From assembly GCA_031283025.1 (NCBI GenBank), contig JAITCP010000168.1, forward strand, positions 1 to 19,657: a stretch of DNA of 19,657 bases. The letters run 5' to 3'. Numbering within the stretch: position 1 is the first letter of the stretch; each line of letters starts with the position of its first letter. This DNA comes from Spirochaetaceae bacterium (GTDB lineage Bacteria; Spirochaetota; Spirochaetia; Treponematales; Breznakiellaceae). The translations under genes and the position numbers were made by a program. Under the pieces are notes generated by a model. It searched no databases, had not been told where the DNA came from, and was given only the letters and a program-made list of their open reading frames with translations. Below are positions 1 to 8,151 of the stretch, in pieces.

Positions 1-3000
1 ACGATCTGGGGCTGGATTTACCTCCTGAAAGTTTTGCCGCTATTCCTGATCAACCTTCTGAAGATCAGCCCTCTGAAAATGATCTTTTAGACACAGCCGA
101 TTTAGATTTTAGCGATTTACTTAACGATATCCCCGGAGATATGGATCTTCCGCCGGCTTTTCCTGAAGAACCGGAACCTTCGGCCCTTCCTGAAGAACCG
201 GAACCTTCGGCTTTTCCTGAAGAATCGGAGCTTTCGGCCCTTCCTGAAGAATCGGAACTTTCGGCCCTTTTTGAAGAATCGGAACTTTCGGCCCTTCCTG
301 AAGAATCGGAACTTTCGGCCTTTCCTGAAGAATCGGAACTTTCGGCCTTTCCTGAAGAACCGGATTCAGAAATAGATTTGCATACAGAAGAAGCAGAAAC
401 AGCAAGCCCCCCGGAAAGCTCGTTTGATGCCGGTCTCTCTGATCTGGACTTTCAAGAGATTGATCTGTCTCAATCCCTGGACATGGGCGGTGAAACCGAA
501 AATATTCCTGACCAGAAAACTGACGAGGCCGCAATAACAGATGCCATAACGGATATTGGGGAAACTACAAATATTGAGGAGACGGAAGGCGGCGGTTTTA
601 ATCTCCCGGAATTTGACGGGGGAATTGATCTGTCGAACAGCTTTGAGCTGGGCGATGAAGAACAGAGCAACAGTTTCGGTGTTCCTCTGGAGACTATTTC
701 CGGAGAGGATATTACGGATGGAGACTTCCCCGGTGGAGACATCACGGATGACCTGGACATTACGGATAGCGGCTTTGGCGAAATCCCCGATGAGGATACC
801 AACGCTAATTTTAACGCTGCCGATATAGGTACACCGGATTTTGGTATTGTCGGTTTGGGGGATATAGATTCAGGTTTAGGGGCCGGAATACCGGAAGGTG
901 ATATGGACGGCATGGCGGCATTTGCAGGCGATCAATCGTTCACAGAACCGCTTTCCAAGCCTGTTCCGGATACTCCGGGTCCTTCTGCACCGCCGTCTTC
1001 TGCGGAAAGCTTTGGCGATTTTGCCCTGGCTGGATATGACGAAGCTTTGACTGAGCCGGGAAAGGCCAAAGCGTCGGGAGCAGCCCGGTCCACCTACGCC
1101 GCATCGGATGATGTAGAGGAAATCAACCTAAACGATGCTGACTACAACCGGCTTTTGAACAGCCTTTCAACCTATCCCCTTAACCTGCGCATAGCCTGTG
1201 AAGAATTGATCGCCGAACAAGCGGTTGCCCCGAAACAAATGTCGGAGCTGATCAAGCTGCTAATCCGGGGTGCTCCTGCAAAGGAGACCGCCGCTCTGGC
1301 AGGCAAGATACTGGGACGGACAATCGCCATCCCCAAAGGTTATGCAAAACAAACCGGAGAAGATATGGAAGCGGAGCAATCCAGTTTCGCTTATATTCTT
1401 GTTCACCGGTTTCTTCCCATAATAAAAATTTTCAGCGCCATTACTCTTGTTGCGCTTTCTTTTGCCTATCTAACATGGCGGTTTATCATTATACCAATAC
1501 AGGCGGAAAAACTCTATAAAGAGGGGTATGCCGTGCTCTATTCCGGAGAATATACCCGCGCCAACGATCTATTTAGTCAAGGTTTTGAAAAACGCCGTGT
1601 AAAAAACTGGTTCTACCGTTATGCGGAAGGTTTTATGAACCAGCGGCAATATATCTTTGCAGAGCGGAAATACGATGAACTTCTGCGGGTATATCCCCGT
1701 GATAAAAAGGGAGCGCTGGATTATGCCGCCATGGAAACCAACTGGCTGAAAAATTATGAAAAAGCGGACAGGATTATTCGCAACAATATACTGGATTATG
1801 CGGTAAATGACCGGGAAGGCCTTTATGCCCTGGCGGAAAATAATCTGGCATGGGGGGCTATTGATACATCCCGCTATGATGACGCCAGAGCTGCTTATGC
1901 CCGGCTAATGGAAATATACGGCAGAAAGGATCCCTATCTGGAAGGGATGCTTAAATACTTTATCCGAACCGACAAGCTAAGCGAAGTGCTCCCCATCCAT
2001 GCCTACTTTATGAGCGATCCCAAAAAACGAAAAATCACCGTACCTGCTCTGGCCGAGCTGGGCGCATATCTTCTGGATAAACGCTTTGAAGAAACAGAAG
2101 GCGTTCCTGATGAATATGCGGATCGAATAGAAGGAATCAGGGATGTACTGCTCCGGGGCATTAAGGAAGACAGTAAATACCCGGAATCGTACTATCATTT
2201 GGCCCGGTACTATCACCATTACGGTTCCGTTTCTGAAGAAAGGCAGTCCCTAAAAGATGCAATAAGAGCGTTTAGCAATGCGCCGGAGGAAAGCTCCCGG
2301 CGCGCCGGTTTCAGGATAGATGCCCACCGCCGTCTTGGGGAAGTAATGATCAATGCCAGGGAGTTTTTCCCTGCGGAAGAAGAACTGCTCCAGGCAAAGC
2401 GGCTTTATGAAGACGCTCTTGTTCGGCAGGTTCTTAAAACAAATGAAATGTTCGGGCGTATCTATGCCGATTTGGGCGATCTGGAATATTTTGCCAAAGA
2501 CGGCGATATGGAAGCGGCTTTGCAGCTTTATTTGCAAGGGGAGCAAAACCTTTGGGCGCCGCCGGAAATTCAGTACCGCATGGGGGCGGCTCATTATCAG
2601 CTTGAGCAATGGGAAGACGCCCTTCTTCGTTTTTTTCCCCTTGTTTCCGTTATGCCCGGCAACAGGCGGCTGCTCTATGCCCTAGGTAATGTCTCTTACC
2701 AGCGTGGAAATTATTTTGCGGCTCAGGGTTACTACAACCGGCTTATGGATATGCTGGATGCCCAGCGTTTGCGTTTCCCCAACCTGACACCCGGCAGCCG
2801 CCCTGAAGAACAGGATTTAACGGAGCGGATCATGGTTTCTGAAAATAATTTGGGAGTAACTCTGGAAACCCTTACCCGGATAAGCGGAGACACCTCTTAC
2901 CGTTCCCGCGCGCTGGGACTTTTTGCAGATTCAATACGGGCATGGGATGTACTGACCCGTGACCCGGATGCAATGACACGAATGCGGCCATTGAAAGACC

Positions 3001-3185
3001 TTTACGCCCCTGGGATCAATCTGGCTTTCCTTAATGTCCGTGCCATAACCCTTTCCGAACCAAATTATGATCCGCAGATATATCTGCGGATAGACAAGGA
3101 CGGCCTGGAACCATCCCCCTGGGAAGATTTGATTGCCAGAGATTACCGGCTTTCAGATCAATCATTGCCAATGGCGGTTGAGTAG
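1..3185 (+). CDS. FlcA-like TPR periplasmic flagellar collar protein, 5' partial
   Basis: The frame is open to the first base (reading from base 3), so the ATG at 141 is internal and the true start lies before the window. The order is: a roughly 370-residue Asp/Glu-rich low-complexity region with DLDF/EIDL-type motifs and a 27-bp repeat; a conserved segment at about 1110-1370 (INLNDADYNRLLNSLSTYPL region); one membrane helix at about 1418-1500; then about 560 residues of degenerate TPR helices to the stop. This order (acidic cytoplasmic part, one membrane helix, periplasmic TPRs) and the juxtamembrane segment match, from memory, FlcA (BB0326) of Borrelia, which builds the periplasmic flagellar collar and helps stator assembly. 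The visible part (1,061 codons) is already longer than I recall for FlcA, mainly because of the acidic region. The stop is 1 nt before the next gene. Another spirochaete TPR membrane protein is possible. Confidence 0.7.
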   Translation, partial: DLGLDLPPESFAAIPDQPSEDQPSENDLLDTADLDFSDLLNDIPGDMDLPPAFPEEPEPSALPEEPEPSAFPEESELSALPEESELSALFEESELSALPEESELSAFPEESELSAFPEEPDSEIDLHTEEAETASPPESSFDAGLSDLDFQEIDLSQSLDMGGETENIPDQKTDEAAITDAITDIGETTNIEETEGGGFNLPEFDGGIDLSNSFELGDEEQSNSFGVPLETISGEDITDGDFPGGDITDDLDITDSGFGEIPDEDTNANFNAADIGTPDFGIVGLGDIDSGLGAGIPEGDMDGMAAFAGDQSFTEPLSKPVPDTPGPSAPPSSAESFGDFALAGYDEALTEPGKAKASGAARSTYAASDDVEEINLNDADYNRLLNSLSTYPLNLRIACEELIAEQAVAPKQMSELIKLLIRGAPAKETAALAGKILGRTIAIPKGYAKQTGEDMEAEQSSFAYILVHRFLPIIKIFSAITLVALSFAYLTWRFIIIPIQAEKLYKEGYAVLYSGEYTRANDLFSQGFEKRRVKNWFYRYAEGFMNQRQYIFAERKYDELLRVYPRDKKGALDYAAMETNWLKNYEKADRIIRNNILDYAVNDREGLYALAENNLAWGAIDTSRYDDARAAYARLMEIYGRKDPYLEGMLKYFIRTDKLSEVLPIHAYFMSDPKKRKITVPALAELGAYLLDKRFEETEGVPDEYADRIEGIRDVLLRGIKEDSKYPESYYHLARYYHHYGSVSEERQSLKDAIRAFSNAPEESSRRAGFRIDAHRRLGEVMINAREFFPAEEELLQAKRLYEDALVRQVLKTNEMFGRIYADLGDLEYFAKDGDMEAALQLYLQGEQNLWAPPEIQYRMGAAHYQLEQWEDALLRFFPLVSVMPGNRRLLYALGNVSYQRGNYFAAQGYYNRLMDMLDAQRLRFPNLTPGSRPEEQDLTERIMVSENNLGVTLETLTRISGDTSYRSRALGLFADSIRAWDVLTRDPDAMTRMRPLKDLYAPGINLAFLNVRAITLSEPNYDPQIYLRIDKDGLEPSPWEDLIARDYRLSDQSLPMAVE
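159..365 (+). repeat. 27-bp in-frame tandem repeat (9-aa units)
   Basis: About 7.5 head-to-tail copies of a 27-bp unit encode (F/L)PEE(S/P)E(L/P)SA. Units begin at 159, 186, 213, 240, 267, 294, 321 and 348, and the last one decays into PEEPDSE. Variation is limited to a few positions (P/S, P/L, F/L and one P-to-F change), which suggests recent expansion by slippage. The length keeps the frame, so copy number can change without breaking the gene. Confidence 0.9.
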
Positions 3186-3186
3186 A

Positions 3187-4266
3187 ATGATGTTGAAATA
3201 TAAACTGTTTATCTGGCTTGTGTTGTTGGCGCCGTTAATGCTTTCCGGCTGCCGTAAGGCTGCCAATGATATTGTAGAAAACAACCAGCCGGAACTTGCT
3301 TCCCCTGAACAGGCGGATGATCCACGTGAAGTTGACGAAGGTGCAGCCGCGGATCATGCAAATACAGATCAGGCAAATGCGGTATCAACATCCGCCGGAA
3401 CAGCAGCCGTTGTTCCAACCGGCGCTGTTCCAACAAACGGTGTTTCAAGAGACAGCGCTTCTGGTGTGCAGGAGGCCGCGGCGGTTCAGAGAACACAGCA
3501 AGGTGCTGCAGGCGGGCGGAATGCCGGAACGGGCGGCGAAACCCTGTCTCTAAGCGGTATAAAAAGCGGGCGTGGAGTGGTTCTTGGTGAACTGAATCCG
3601 GTAAACTATAAATCCCTTGATCCCGCAGTGCTGCTTCAGATGGGAATGGAACAATATCAGGTTTCATTTATCATGGGGGAACGTTACCTTAATGCGCAAA
3701 ATTATGACAGGGCTTTAGCGGAGTACAACAAAGCCATTGCCGGTAAACCGGACTATGCGGAAGCTCTTTTTTCCAGGGGCAGAACTTACCATATTAAAGG
3801 AGACCTGAACCGGGCTTTGGATGATTACAGCAGAGTGATCAATCTGAAGAATGACAGCGCCGCCGCCTATAATTACCGGGGTCATATTCTTGCCCAGCGG
3901 GGCGATTATGCAAAAGCCCTGACTGACTATAATCAGGCCCTGGCGCTAAGGCGGGATTACGGAGATGCCCTTTATAATCGTGGTTATGCTTACCGTATTC
4001 AGGGCCAATACGACAAAGCAATAGATGATTTTACACGGCTTATCCAATTGGAGCCAAACAACGCTTCTGCTTTTAACCAGCGGGGCACTGCATGGTACTA
4101 CAAGAAAAATGACGAGCGGGCCATTCGGGATTTTTCTGAAGCGATCCGGCTTAAACCCAATTACGCCCTTGCCTGGCATAACCGGGGAACCGCTTACCGC
4201 ATGACGGGAAACACCAGCCAGGCCAACGCCGATTTTGCCGAAGCAACCCGCCTCGGTTACCGGTAG
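3187..4266 (+). CDS. TPR-repeat lipoprotein
   Basis: An in-frame ATG exists at 3133, inside the upstream gene, but the ATG at 3187 gives a clean lipoprotein signal peptide (MMLKYKLF, hydrophobic core, lipobox LSGC), so it is preferred. A second ATG follows at once at 3190. After the lipidated Cys comes a linker of about 110 residues rich in Ala, Gln, Asn and Gly, then six consecutive 34-residue TPR units from about 3670 to the stop, with typical RGxxYxxxGxYxxAxxDYxxA spacing. It is probably an envelope-anchored scaffold or assembly factor. It starts 1 nt after the FlcA-like stop with no strong ribosome site of its own beyond GAG, so translational coupling and a related envelope or motility role are likely but inferred. 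TPRs alone do not define a partner. Confidence 0.85.
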   Translation: MMLKYKLFIWLVLLAPLMLSGCRKAANDIVENNQPELASPEQADDPREVDEGAAADHANTDQANAVSTSAGTAAVVPTGAVPTNGVSRDSASGVQEAAAVQRTQQGAAGGRNAGTGGETLSLSGIKSGRGVVLGELNPVNYKSLDPAVLLQMGMEQYQVSFIMGERYLNAQNYDRALAEYNKAIAGKPDYAEALFSRGRTYHIKGDLNRALDDYSRVINLKNDSAAAYNYRGHILAQRGDYAKALTDYNQALALRRDYGDALYNRGYAYRIQGQYDKAIDDFTRLIQLEPNNASAFNQRGTAWYYKKNDERAIRDFSEAIRLKPNYALAWHNRGTAYRMTGNTSQANADFAEATRLGYR

Positions 4267-4306
4267 AGGGTACAATTCCGGCGGTCTAAAGCAGTAGGTT
4301 AAACCG

Positions 4307-5623
4307 CTACTGTTTCGTCCACACTGAACTACCGCTCACAGGCGCTGTTGTGGTATACGTTCCCGGCGTTCCGTTGGCTGTGTTTGCTGCGTAAAACTTT
4401 GCGCGCAAGTCGCCGGGGAACGAAGGATCATCAGCGTCATCGGAAAATCCGCTCGAAGGAATCGTGCCTTGAAATGTTACGCTGATAAGGCCGGTGCAGC
4501 GGCGAAAAGCCCCATCCCCAATGCTGGTAACGCTGTTCGGTATGGTTATGCCGGCAAGGCTGGTGCAATCGACAAAAGCCCACCCTTCAATAGTGGTAAC
4601 GCTGTTTGGTATGGTTATATTGGTAAGGCTGCTACAGCCGTTAAAAGCATTTCCAATACTGGTAATGCCGTTTCCTATGGTTACGCCGGTAAGGCTGGTG
4701 CAATCGTAAAAAGCGGAACTCCCAATGCTGGTAACGCTATTCGGTATGGTTATGCTGGTAAGACTGGTGCAACCGTAAAAAGCTAAACTCCCAATGCCGG
4801 TAACGCCGTTTTGTATGGTTACGCCGGTAAGGTTGTCGCAATAATAAAAAGCGTAATCCCCAATGCCGGTAATGCTGGCGGGTATGGTTATGCTGGTAAG
4901 TCTGGAACAATAGGCAAAAGCGAATTGCCCCATGCCGGCAACGCCGTTTTGTATGGTTACGCCGGTAAGGCTGGTGCAAGAGGCAAAGGCGTATTGTCCC
5001 ATGCTGGTAACGCTTTTGGGTATGGTTATGCTGTCAATGTTTTGGCAACCGTAAAAAGCGTAATTCCCAATGCCGGTAACGCTGTCTGGTATGGTTACGT
5101 TGATAAGTCTTTTGCAGTCGTAAAAAGCGTAATCCCCAATGACGGTAACGCTGTTTGGTATGGTTATGCCGGCAAGCGTGGCGCATCCTTTCTCTGTTGG
5201 GTATGGTTCATAAAAAGCATTATTCGGAATTTCTGTTATGGTACTGCCGGAAAGGTCAAGGCAGACATATTTGTATTCCGCATTGTCAAGCGTTGTTTTA
5301 AGGGTTGAAATATCATCAACGTTCAGCGCAATGGTATATGCGGTTACGGCGGTATTGGCCTCCAGGCCGGACAACAAAGTACCCAATTCGTCAATGCTGG
5401 TAACTGGTATTCTCGGAATAGCGTGTGTTTCGATATGTGTTGCGTCAAGGGTGCAAACCCGTGTTTCTTCGCCTTCCGTTATAGAGGTGGCGGGTATGGT
5501 TTCTGTCCATTCGCCCCAGACATGGGTATGCGTATTACCACTACCGTCCGATGAACATCCTGTCAGTACGAGGGCGATTGCCGCTATAAGGACAAGTCCG
5601 AACACTTTGCGCGTGTTTTTCAT
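4307..5623 (-). CDS. BspA-like leucine-rich-repeat (LRR_5) lipoprotein
   Basis: It is 438 aa. The N-terminus is a lipoprotein signal with lipobox LTGC (Cys 23). Residues 31-70 form a HTHVWGEWT...AIP module of a type common in clostridial and treponemal surface proteins, usually richer in Cys than here. Residues 75-135 form a cap (IDELGTLLSGLEAN ... CLDLSGSTI). Ten LRR_5 units of 23 residues follow (about 153-381; TIPNSVTSIGxxAFxxCTSL), then a tail with FPGDL, GTYTT and VWTK. Proteins of this family are usually surface-exposed and bind host or bacterial ligands, but no ligand can be deduced here. AAGG lies 7 nt before the ATG. It converges with the TPR lipoprotein gene (40-nt gap) and diverges from the SrlE-like gene. 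The 8152-9957 protein shares cap, repeats and tail. Confidence 0.88.
   Translation of the reverse strand: MKNTRKVFGLVLIAAIALVLTGCSSDGSGNTHTHVWGEWTETIPATSITEGEETRVCTLDATHIETHAIPRIPVTSIDELGTLLSGLEANTAVTAYTIALNVDDISTLKTTLDNAEYKYVCLDLSGSTITEIPNNAFYEPYPTEKGCATLAGITIPNSVTVIGDYAFYDCKRLINVTIPDSVTGIGNYAFYGCQNIDSITIPKSVTSMGQYAFASCTSLTGVTIQNGVAGMGQFAFAYCSRLTSITIPASITGIGDYAFYYCDNLTGVTIQNGVTGIGSLAFYGCTSLTSITIPNSVTSIGSSAFYDCTSLTGVTIGNGITSIGNAFNGCSSLTNITIPNSVTTIEGWAFVDCTSLAGITIPNSVTSIGDGAFRRCTGLISVTFQGTIPSSGFSDDADDPSFPGDLRAKFYAANTANGTPGTYTTTAPVSGSSVWTKQ
4481..5167 (-). repeat. 69-bp tandem repeats encoding 23-aa LRR_5 units
   Basis: Ten near-contiguous 69-bp units (one is 66 bp). The most conserved DNA segment reads ACCATACCRRACAGCGTTAC on the coding strand. 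The same segment occurs on the + strand at about 9290-9530 in the second LRR gene, so the two arrays form inverted homologous blocks. Confidence 0.85.
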
Positions 5624-5876
5624 AGATAACCTTTTTTACGCAGTGCAAGCGGCGAATTTAATCGGATGCCGCCGCAACGCAACGGCGAAAAATCCTTTAG
5701 AGATTCTCCTCTGAAAAAGCTTAAAATCAGTTTTCATGCCGCAAAGCTGCTTATGAGAATAGCGTACAGGATTTTAAGGGAAACGCCAAGGAGGGAGGAC
5801 AAAGCGGGGAATCGCCTTTAACACGGCCTTCTGCGCACTCTGGAAAAGAATCCGCTAATCGCATATAATATCCCCA
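5624..5876. other. divergent intergenic region
   Basis: These 253 bases separate the - strand LRR lipoprotein gene from the + strand SrlE-like gene, so promoters for both should lie here. The + promoter candidate at 5841-5869 is listed separately. For the - strand only a weak TTGCGT/TAAATT pair with a 16-nt spacer is visible around 5660-5690. A short imperfect inverted repeat (TTTAGAG/CCTCTGAAA) lies near 5697-5716. No supported gene, tRNA or transposon end was seen. Confidence 0.5.
5841..5869 (+). promoter_or_regulatory. sigma-70-like promoter for the SrlE-like gene
   Basis: TGGAAA (5841-5846), a 17-nt spacer and a consensus TATAAT (5864-5869). The -10 ends 7 nt before the ATG at 5877, so the transcript would start at or next to the start codon. 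Confidence 0.5.
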
Positions 5877-6758
5877 ATGTGGTTCAAGAAGACTTTTGTT
5901 AAAAAACCGGCGCTTTTCCTTTTTAATGCGGTAAAGGTGTGTATACATAAAATGGGCCTGTTTCCCTGGAAATCCATCCCGGTTAAGCTAAAGTCTTTCT
6001 GTAAAAAGACAATTTCTGTAGTAAAAACATTTATATTTCCGGTAAAATGTGCGGCGCTTTGGGTTTTCCTGCCGGCAAAGCGTGTGGCACATTGGATTTT
6101 CCTGCTGGCAAAGATTGTGGCACATTGGGTTTTTCTCATAACAAAGCGTGTGGCACACAGGATTTTTCTCATAGCAAAGCGTGCGGCACAGGTTATTCTG
6201 TTACTGGTAAAGTACATGGTGAAGGGCATTTCCCTGCTGGTAAAAGGTATTACCGTGGCGGTAAAGGGTGTTTTCCTGCTGTCAAAGCGTGCGGCACGGT
6301 GTATATGGCCGGTGGTAAAAATCATAATGCCGCCCCTTGTTACCGGAGGGCTTGTTTTTGCCGCCTTGAACGGCAGCGGGCTTGTCCGGGCCATAATGGG
6401 CGATCTTGCTCCGGCGACAGGTTTTGTTCCGGCGGCGCTCTTGGTGCTGGTAATCTCCCTTATTCCGGTTATTTCCCCCCTGGTGGGGCCGGGCCTTCTA
6501 ATCGCTGTTCTTGCGGTGATTCTGACCGGGGAGCAAATCGCGGCCGGTGCGGTAACCCCCCTTATGGCGCTGCCGGCGTTTTGCGCCGTTGATGTCCTTA
6601 TCGGCGGCAAAATCATTCCCCGCGCTTTTGCCCTGGGAGAGACCGAGCCGGAAACGATCAATGCCGGAGTACCTGTAGTTTTCTTTACCCGGCTTATCAC
6701 TATACCTGCCGCTGTTGCGGTGGCATATCTTTTTAGTTTCATCCTTTTTCAAAGCTAA
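5877..6758 (+). CDS. Membrane protein: 11-aa repeat region fused to a SrlE-like EIIBC-GUT C-terminal domain
   Basis: It is 293 aa. Residues about 148-291 (NGSGLV, ISLIPVISPLVGPG, ALPAFCAV, FALGETEPETINAGVPVVFFTR in order) resemble the membrane C-terminal half of SrlE/GutE, the glucitol/sorbitol PTS EIIBC protein, with its FPLLSPFLGPG and VGVPSVLVSRFLTG motifs; this is my recall of the E. coli sequence, not a search. The normal N-terminal EIIB phosphoryl-carrier domain is absent. In its place, residues 1-147 are hydrophobic and basic, with about five clean 11-residue units (57-111; KRVAHWIFLLA type) and three degenerate ones. No EIIA or EIIC gene is nearby, so PTS uptake is doubtful; an orphan transporter or membrane anchor is more likely. 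There is no Shine-Dalgarno at 5877, and Met26 (5952, AAGG 14 nt upstream) is an alternative start. The oxidoreductase gene follows after 37 nt. Confidence 0.65.
   Translation: MWFKKTFVKKPALFLFNAVKVCIHKMGLFPWKSIPVKLKSFCKKTISVVKTFIFPVKCAALWVFLPAKRVAHWIFLLAKIVAHWVFLITKRVAHRIFLIAKRAAQVILLLVKYMVKGISLLVKGITVAVKGVFLLSKRAARCIWPVVKIIMPPLVTGGLVFAALNGSGLVRAIMGDLAPATGFVPAALLVLVISLIPVISPLVGPGLLIAVLAVILTGEQIAAGAVTPLMALPAFCAVDVLIGGKIIPRAFALGETEPETINAGVPVVFFTRLITIPAAVAVAYLFSFILFQS
6045..6209 (+). repeat. 33-bp in-frame tandem repeat (11-aa units)
   Basis: Five adjacent 33-bp units encode K(R/C/I)xAxxxFLxA-type 11-mers, each holding a TGTGGCACA-like and a GGCAAAG-like segment. Degenerate related units continue to about 6317. 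As 33 is a multiple of three, all frames look repetitive, which produces long spurious ORFs on both strands. Confidence 0.85.
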
Positions 6759-6795
6759 AAACAACAGCAACGAATAAAGGCAAGGACAAATAACA

Positions 6796-8100
6796 ATGAT
6801 AGGAATGAATTATAAACTTGCGGAACTGGAAAATCAGGCAAAGCCCATCCATGTCGGCATTGTGGGGGCCGGGCAGATGGGCCGGGGCCTTGTAAGCCAG
6901 ATCATGTCGATGAAAGGGATGATGCCTGCGGTCGTGGCGGACAAAACCCTGAGTAAGGCAAAAGCCGCCTTTACAGAAGCAGGATTGATCGAAGGAAAGG
7001 ATTTTGCCGCGGCGGAAACAGTAACAGAAGGAAACCGACTTCTTGAATCAGGGAAATTCGCCGCTACGGAGAATGCGGAGCTGGCAACCCATTGCCGGGC
7101 TGTTCATTGCACAGTGGATGCAACCGGCGTTCCGGAAGCGGGGGCGCGGCTCGCCCTGGATGCTGTCGGCAATAAAAAACACATCGTCATGCTCAGTGTG
7201 GAAACCGATGTATGCATCGGCCCGTTGCTTTACAAAACGGCCTGCGAAGCGGGGGTGGTTTATTCGGGCAGCGCCGGGGATGAACCCGGAGCGGTGATGG
7301 AACTCTTCGACTTTGCCGACGCGCTGGGCTTTGAAGTGCGGGTAATAGGCAAGGGGAAAAACAACCCCATCGACTATGACTGTACTCCCGCTACTGTGGA
7401 GGCGGAAGCGCTGCGCCGGGGGATGAATCCCCGGATGCTTTGCGCCTTTAAGGATGGTACCAAGACCATGGTGGAAATGACCGCCATGTCCAATGCCACC
7501 GGGTTCCTTCCGGACCTGCCCGGCGGACATGGCGCTTGCGCACGGGTAGAGGAACTGCCTGATCTTCTTTCCTTAAAGAGCGAGGGCCGGGGGGGGATAC
7601 TTTCCCATTACCGGACGGTGGAGTACATCAACGGCATTGCGCCGGGAGTGTTTCTTATTTTTTCAACCAAACTTCCCGCGGTTCAGCATGAACTTGCCTA
7701 TATCAGCATGGGCAGCGGCCCCAACTATGTGCTCTACCGGCCCTACCACTTGATCAGCCTGGAAACTCCCCTCACTGTTGCAAAAGCCTGCATTGACGGC
7801 GTACCCAGCATTGTCCCGCGCTTTGGCCTGGCGGCGGAAGCGGCAGTTATCGCCAAGCGGGACCTGAAGGCGGGGGAAAGCCTGGACGGAATCGGCGGCT
7901 ATACTATCCGGGGAACGATTATTTCCGCCGCAGAAGCCCGGGAAAAAAGAGCCCTTCCCCTGGCTCTGGTAAACAAACATACTATTATGAAGCGGGATGT
8001 GCCAAAGGGCGCCCTTGTCAGCTATGACGACGCGGCTCTGGATGAAAACTCTCTTATTCTGCAGCTCCGCAAAAAACAGGACGCTCTTTTTGGGGTTTAA
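6796..8100 (+). CDS. NAD(P)-dependent oxidoreductase with C-terminal SAF domain (COG4091-type, homoserine dehydrogenase-like)
   Basis: It is 434 aa. Residues 18-30 (HVGIVGAGQMGRG) are a Rossmann GxGxxG nucleotide-binding motif. The middle part carries a CTVDATGVPEAG motif and SAGDEPGAVMELFDFA as in homoserine-dehydrogenase-like predicted dehydrogenases. The C-terminal roughly 90 residues (VIAKRDLKAGESLDGIGGY ... KRDVPKGALVSYDD) form a SAF domain, as seen in altronate dehydratases and sialic acid synthases. AAGGA lies 9 nt before the ATG. The family is annotated as a predicted dehydrogenase; the substrate is unknown to me, and a true homoserine dehydrogenase is unlikely given the SAF domain. 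Position just after the SrlE-like gene suggests polyol or sugar-acid metabolism, as inference. It is cytoplasmic, with no signal peptide. Confidence 0.75.
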   Translation: MIGMNYKLAELENQAKPIHVGIVGAGQMGRGLVSQIMSMKGMMPAVVADKTLSKAKAAFTEAGLIEGKDFAAAETVTEGNRLLESGKFAATENAELATHCRAVHCTVDATGVPEAGARLALDAVGNKKHIVMLSVETDVCIGPLLYKTACEAGVVYSGSAGDEPGAVMELFDFADALGFEVRVIGKGKNNPIDYDCTPATVEAEALRRGMNPRMLCAFKDGTKTMVEMTAMSNATGFLPDLPGGHGACARVEELPDLLSLKSEGRGGILSHYRTVEYINGIAPGVFLIFSTKLPAVQHELAYISMGSGPNYVLYRPYHLISLETPLTVAKACIDGVPSIVPRFGLAAEAAVIAKRDLKAGESLDGIGGYTIRGTIISAAEAREKRALPLALVNKHTIMKRDVPKGALVSYDDAALDENSLILQLRKKQDALFGV

Positions 8101-8111
8101 TATGCATATCC

Positions 8112-8140
8112 ATGACAAATCCCTTAATTTGTAGTATAAT
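8112..8140 (+). promoter_or_regulatory. sigma-70-like promoter for the second LRR lipoprotein gene
   Basis: ATGACA (8112-8117), a 17-nt spacer and a perfect TATAAT (8135-8140). The start ATG at 8152 is only 11 nt past the -10, so the predicted leader is about 5 nt or less and contains no Shine-Dalgarno. Confidence 0.65.
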
Positions 8141-8151
8141 ATATTATAGCC

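Noticed and set aside
121..534. Minus-strand ORF with LQERPKVPI-type repeats
   Set aside because: It is the complement of the 27-bp repeat in the FlcA-like gene; the repeat length keeps all frames open. No ribosome site or family signal.
4281..4307. Terminator between the TPR and first LRR lipoprotein genes
   Set aside because: Only a 5-bp GCGGT/ACCGC stem (or a 6-bp CAGTAG/CTACTG stem) with no T-run.
4469..5308. Plus-strand ORFs with GNAVWYGYAGKAGA-type repeats
   Set aside because: They are antisense shadows of the 69-bp LRR repeats; the minus-strand frame has a signal peptide, LRR_5 units and a ribosome site.
159..6317. Tandem repeats as possible CRISPR arrays
   Set aside because: Units are directly adjacent without unique spacers, lie in coding frames, and there are no cas genes.
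5855..6742. Minus-strand 295-aa ORF and plus-strand frame-2 ORF over the 33-bp repeats
   Set aside because: Both owe their length to the repeat being a multiple of three; only the 5877 frame carries a recognisable membrane domain and a promoter.
5877..8100. A complete sorbitol PTS operon
   Set aside because: Only the SrlE C-terminal-like domain is present; EIIA, EIIC, the EIIB phosphorylation domain and sorbitol-6-phosphate dehydrogenase are absent.
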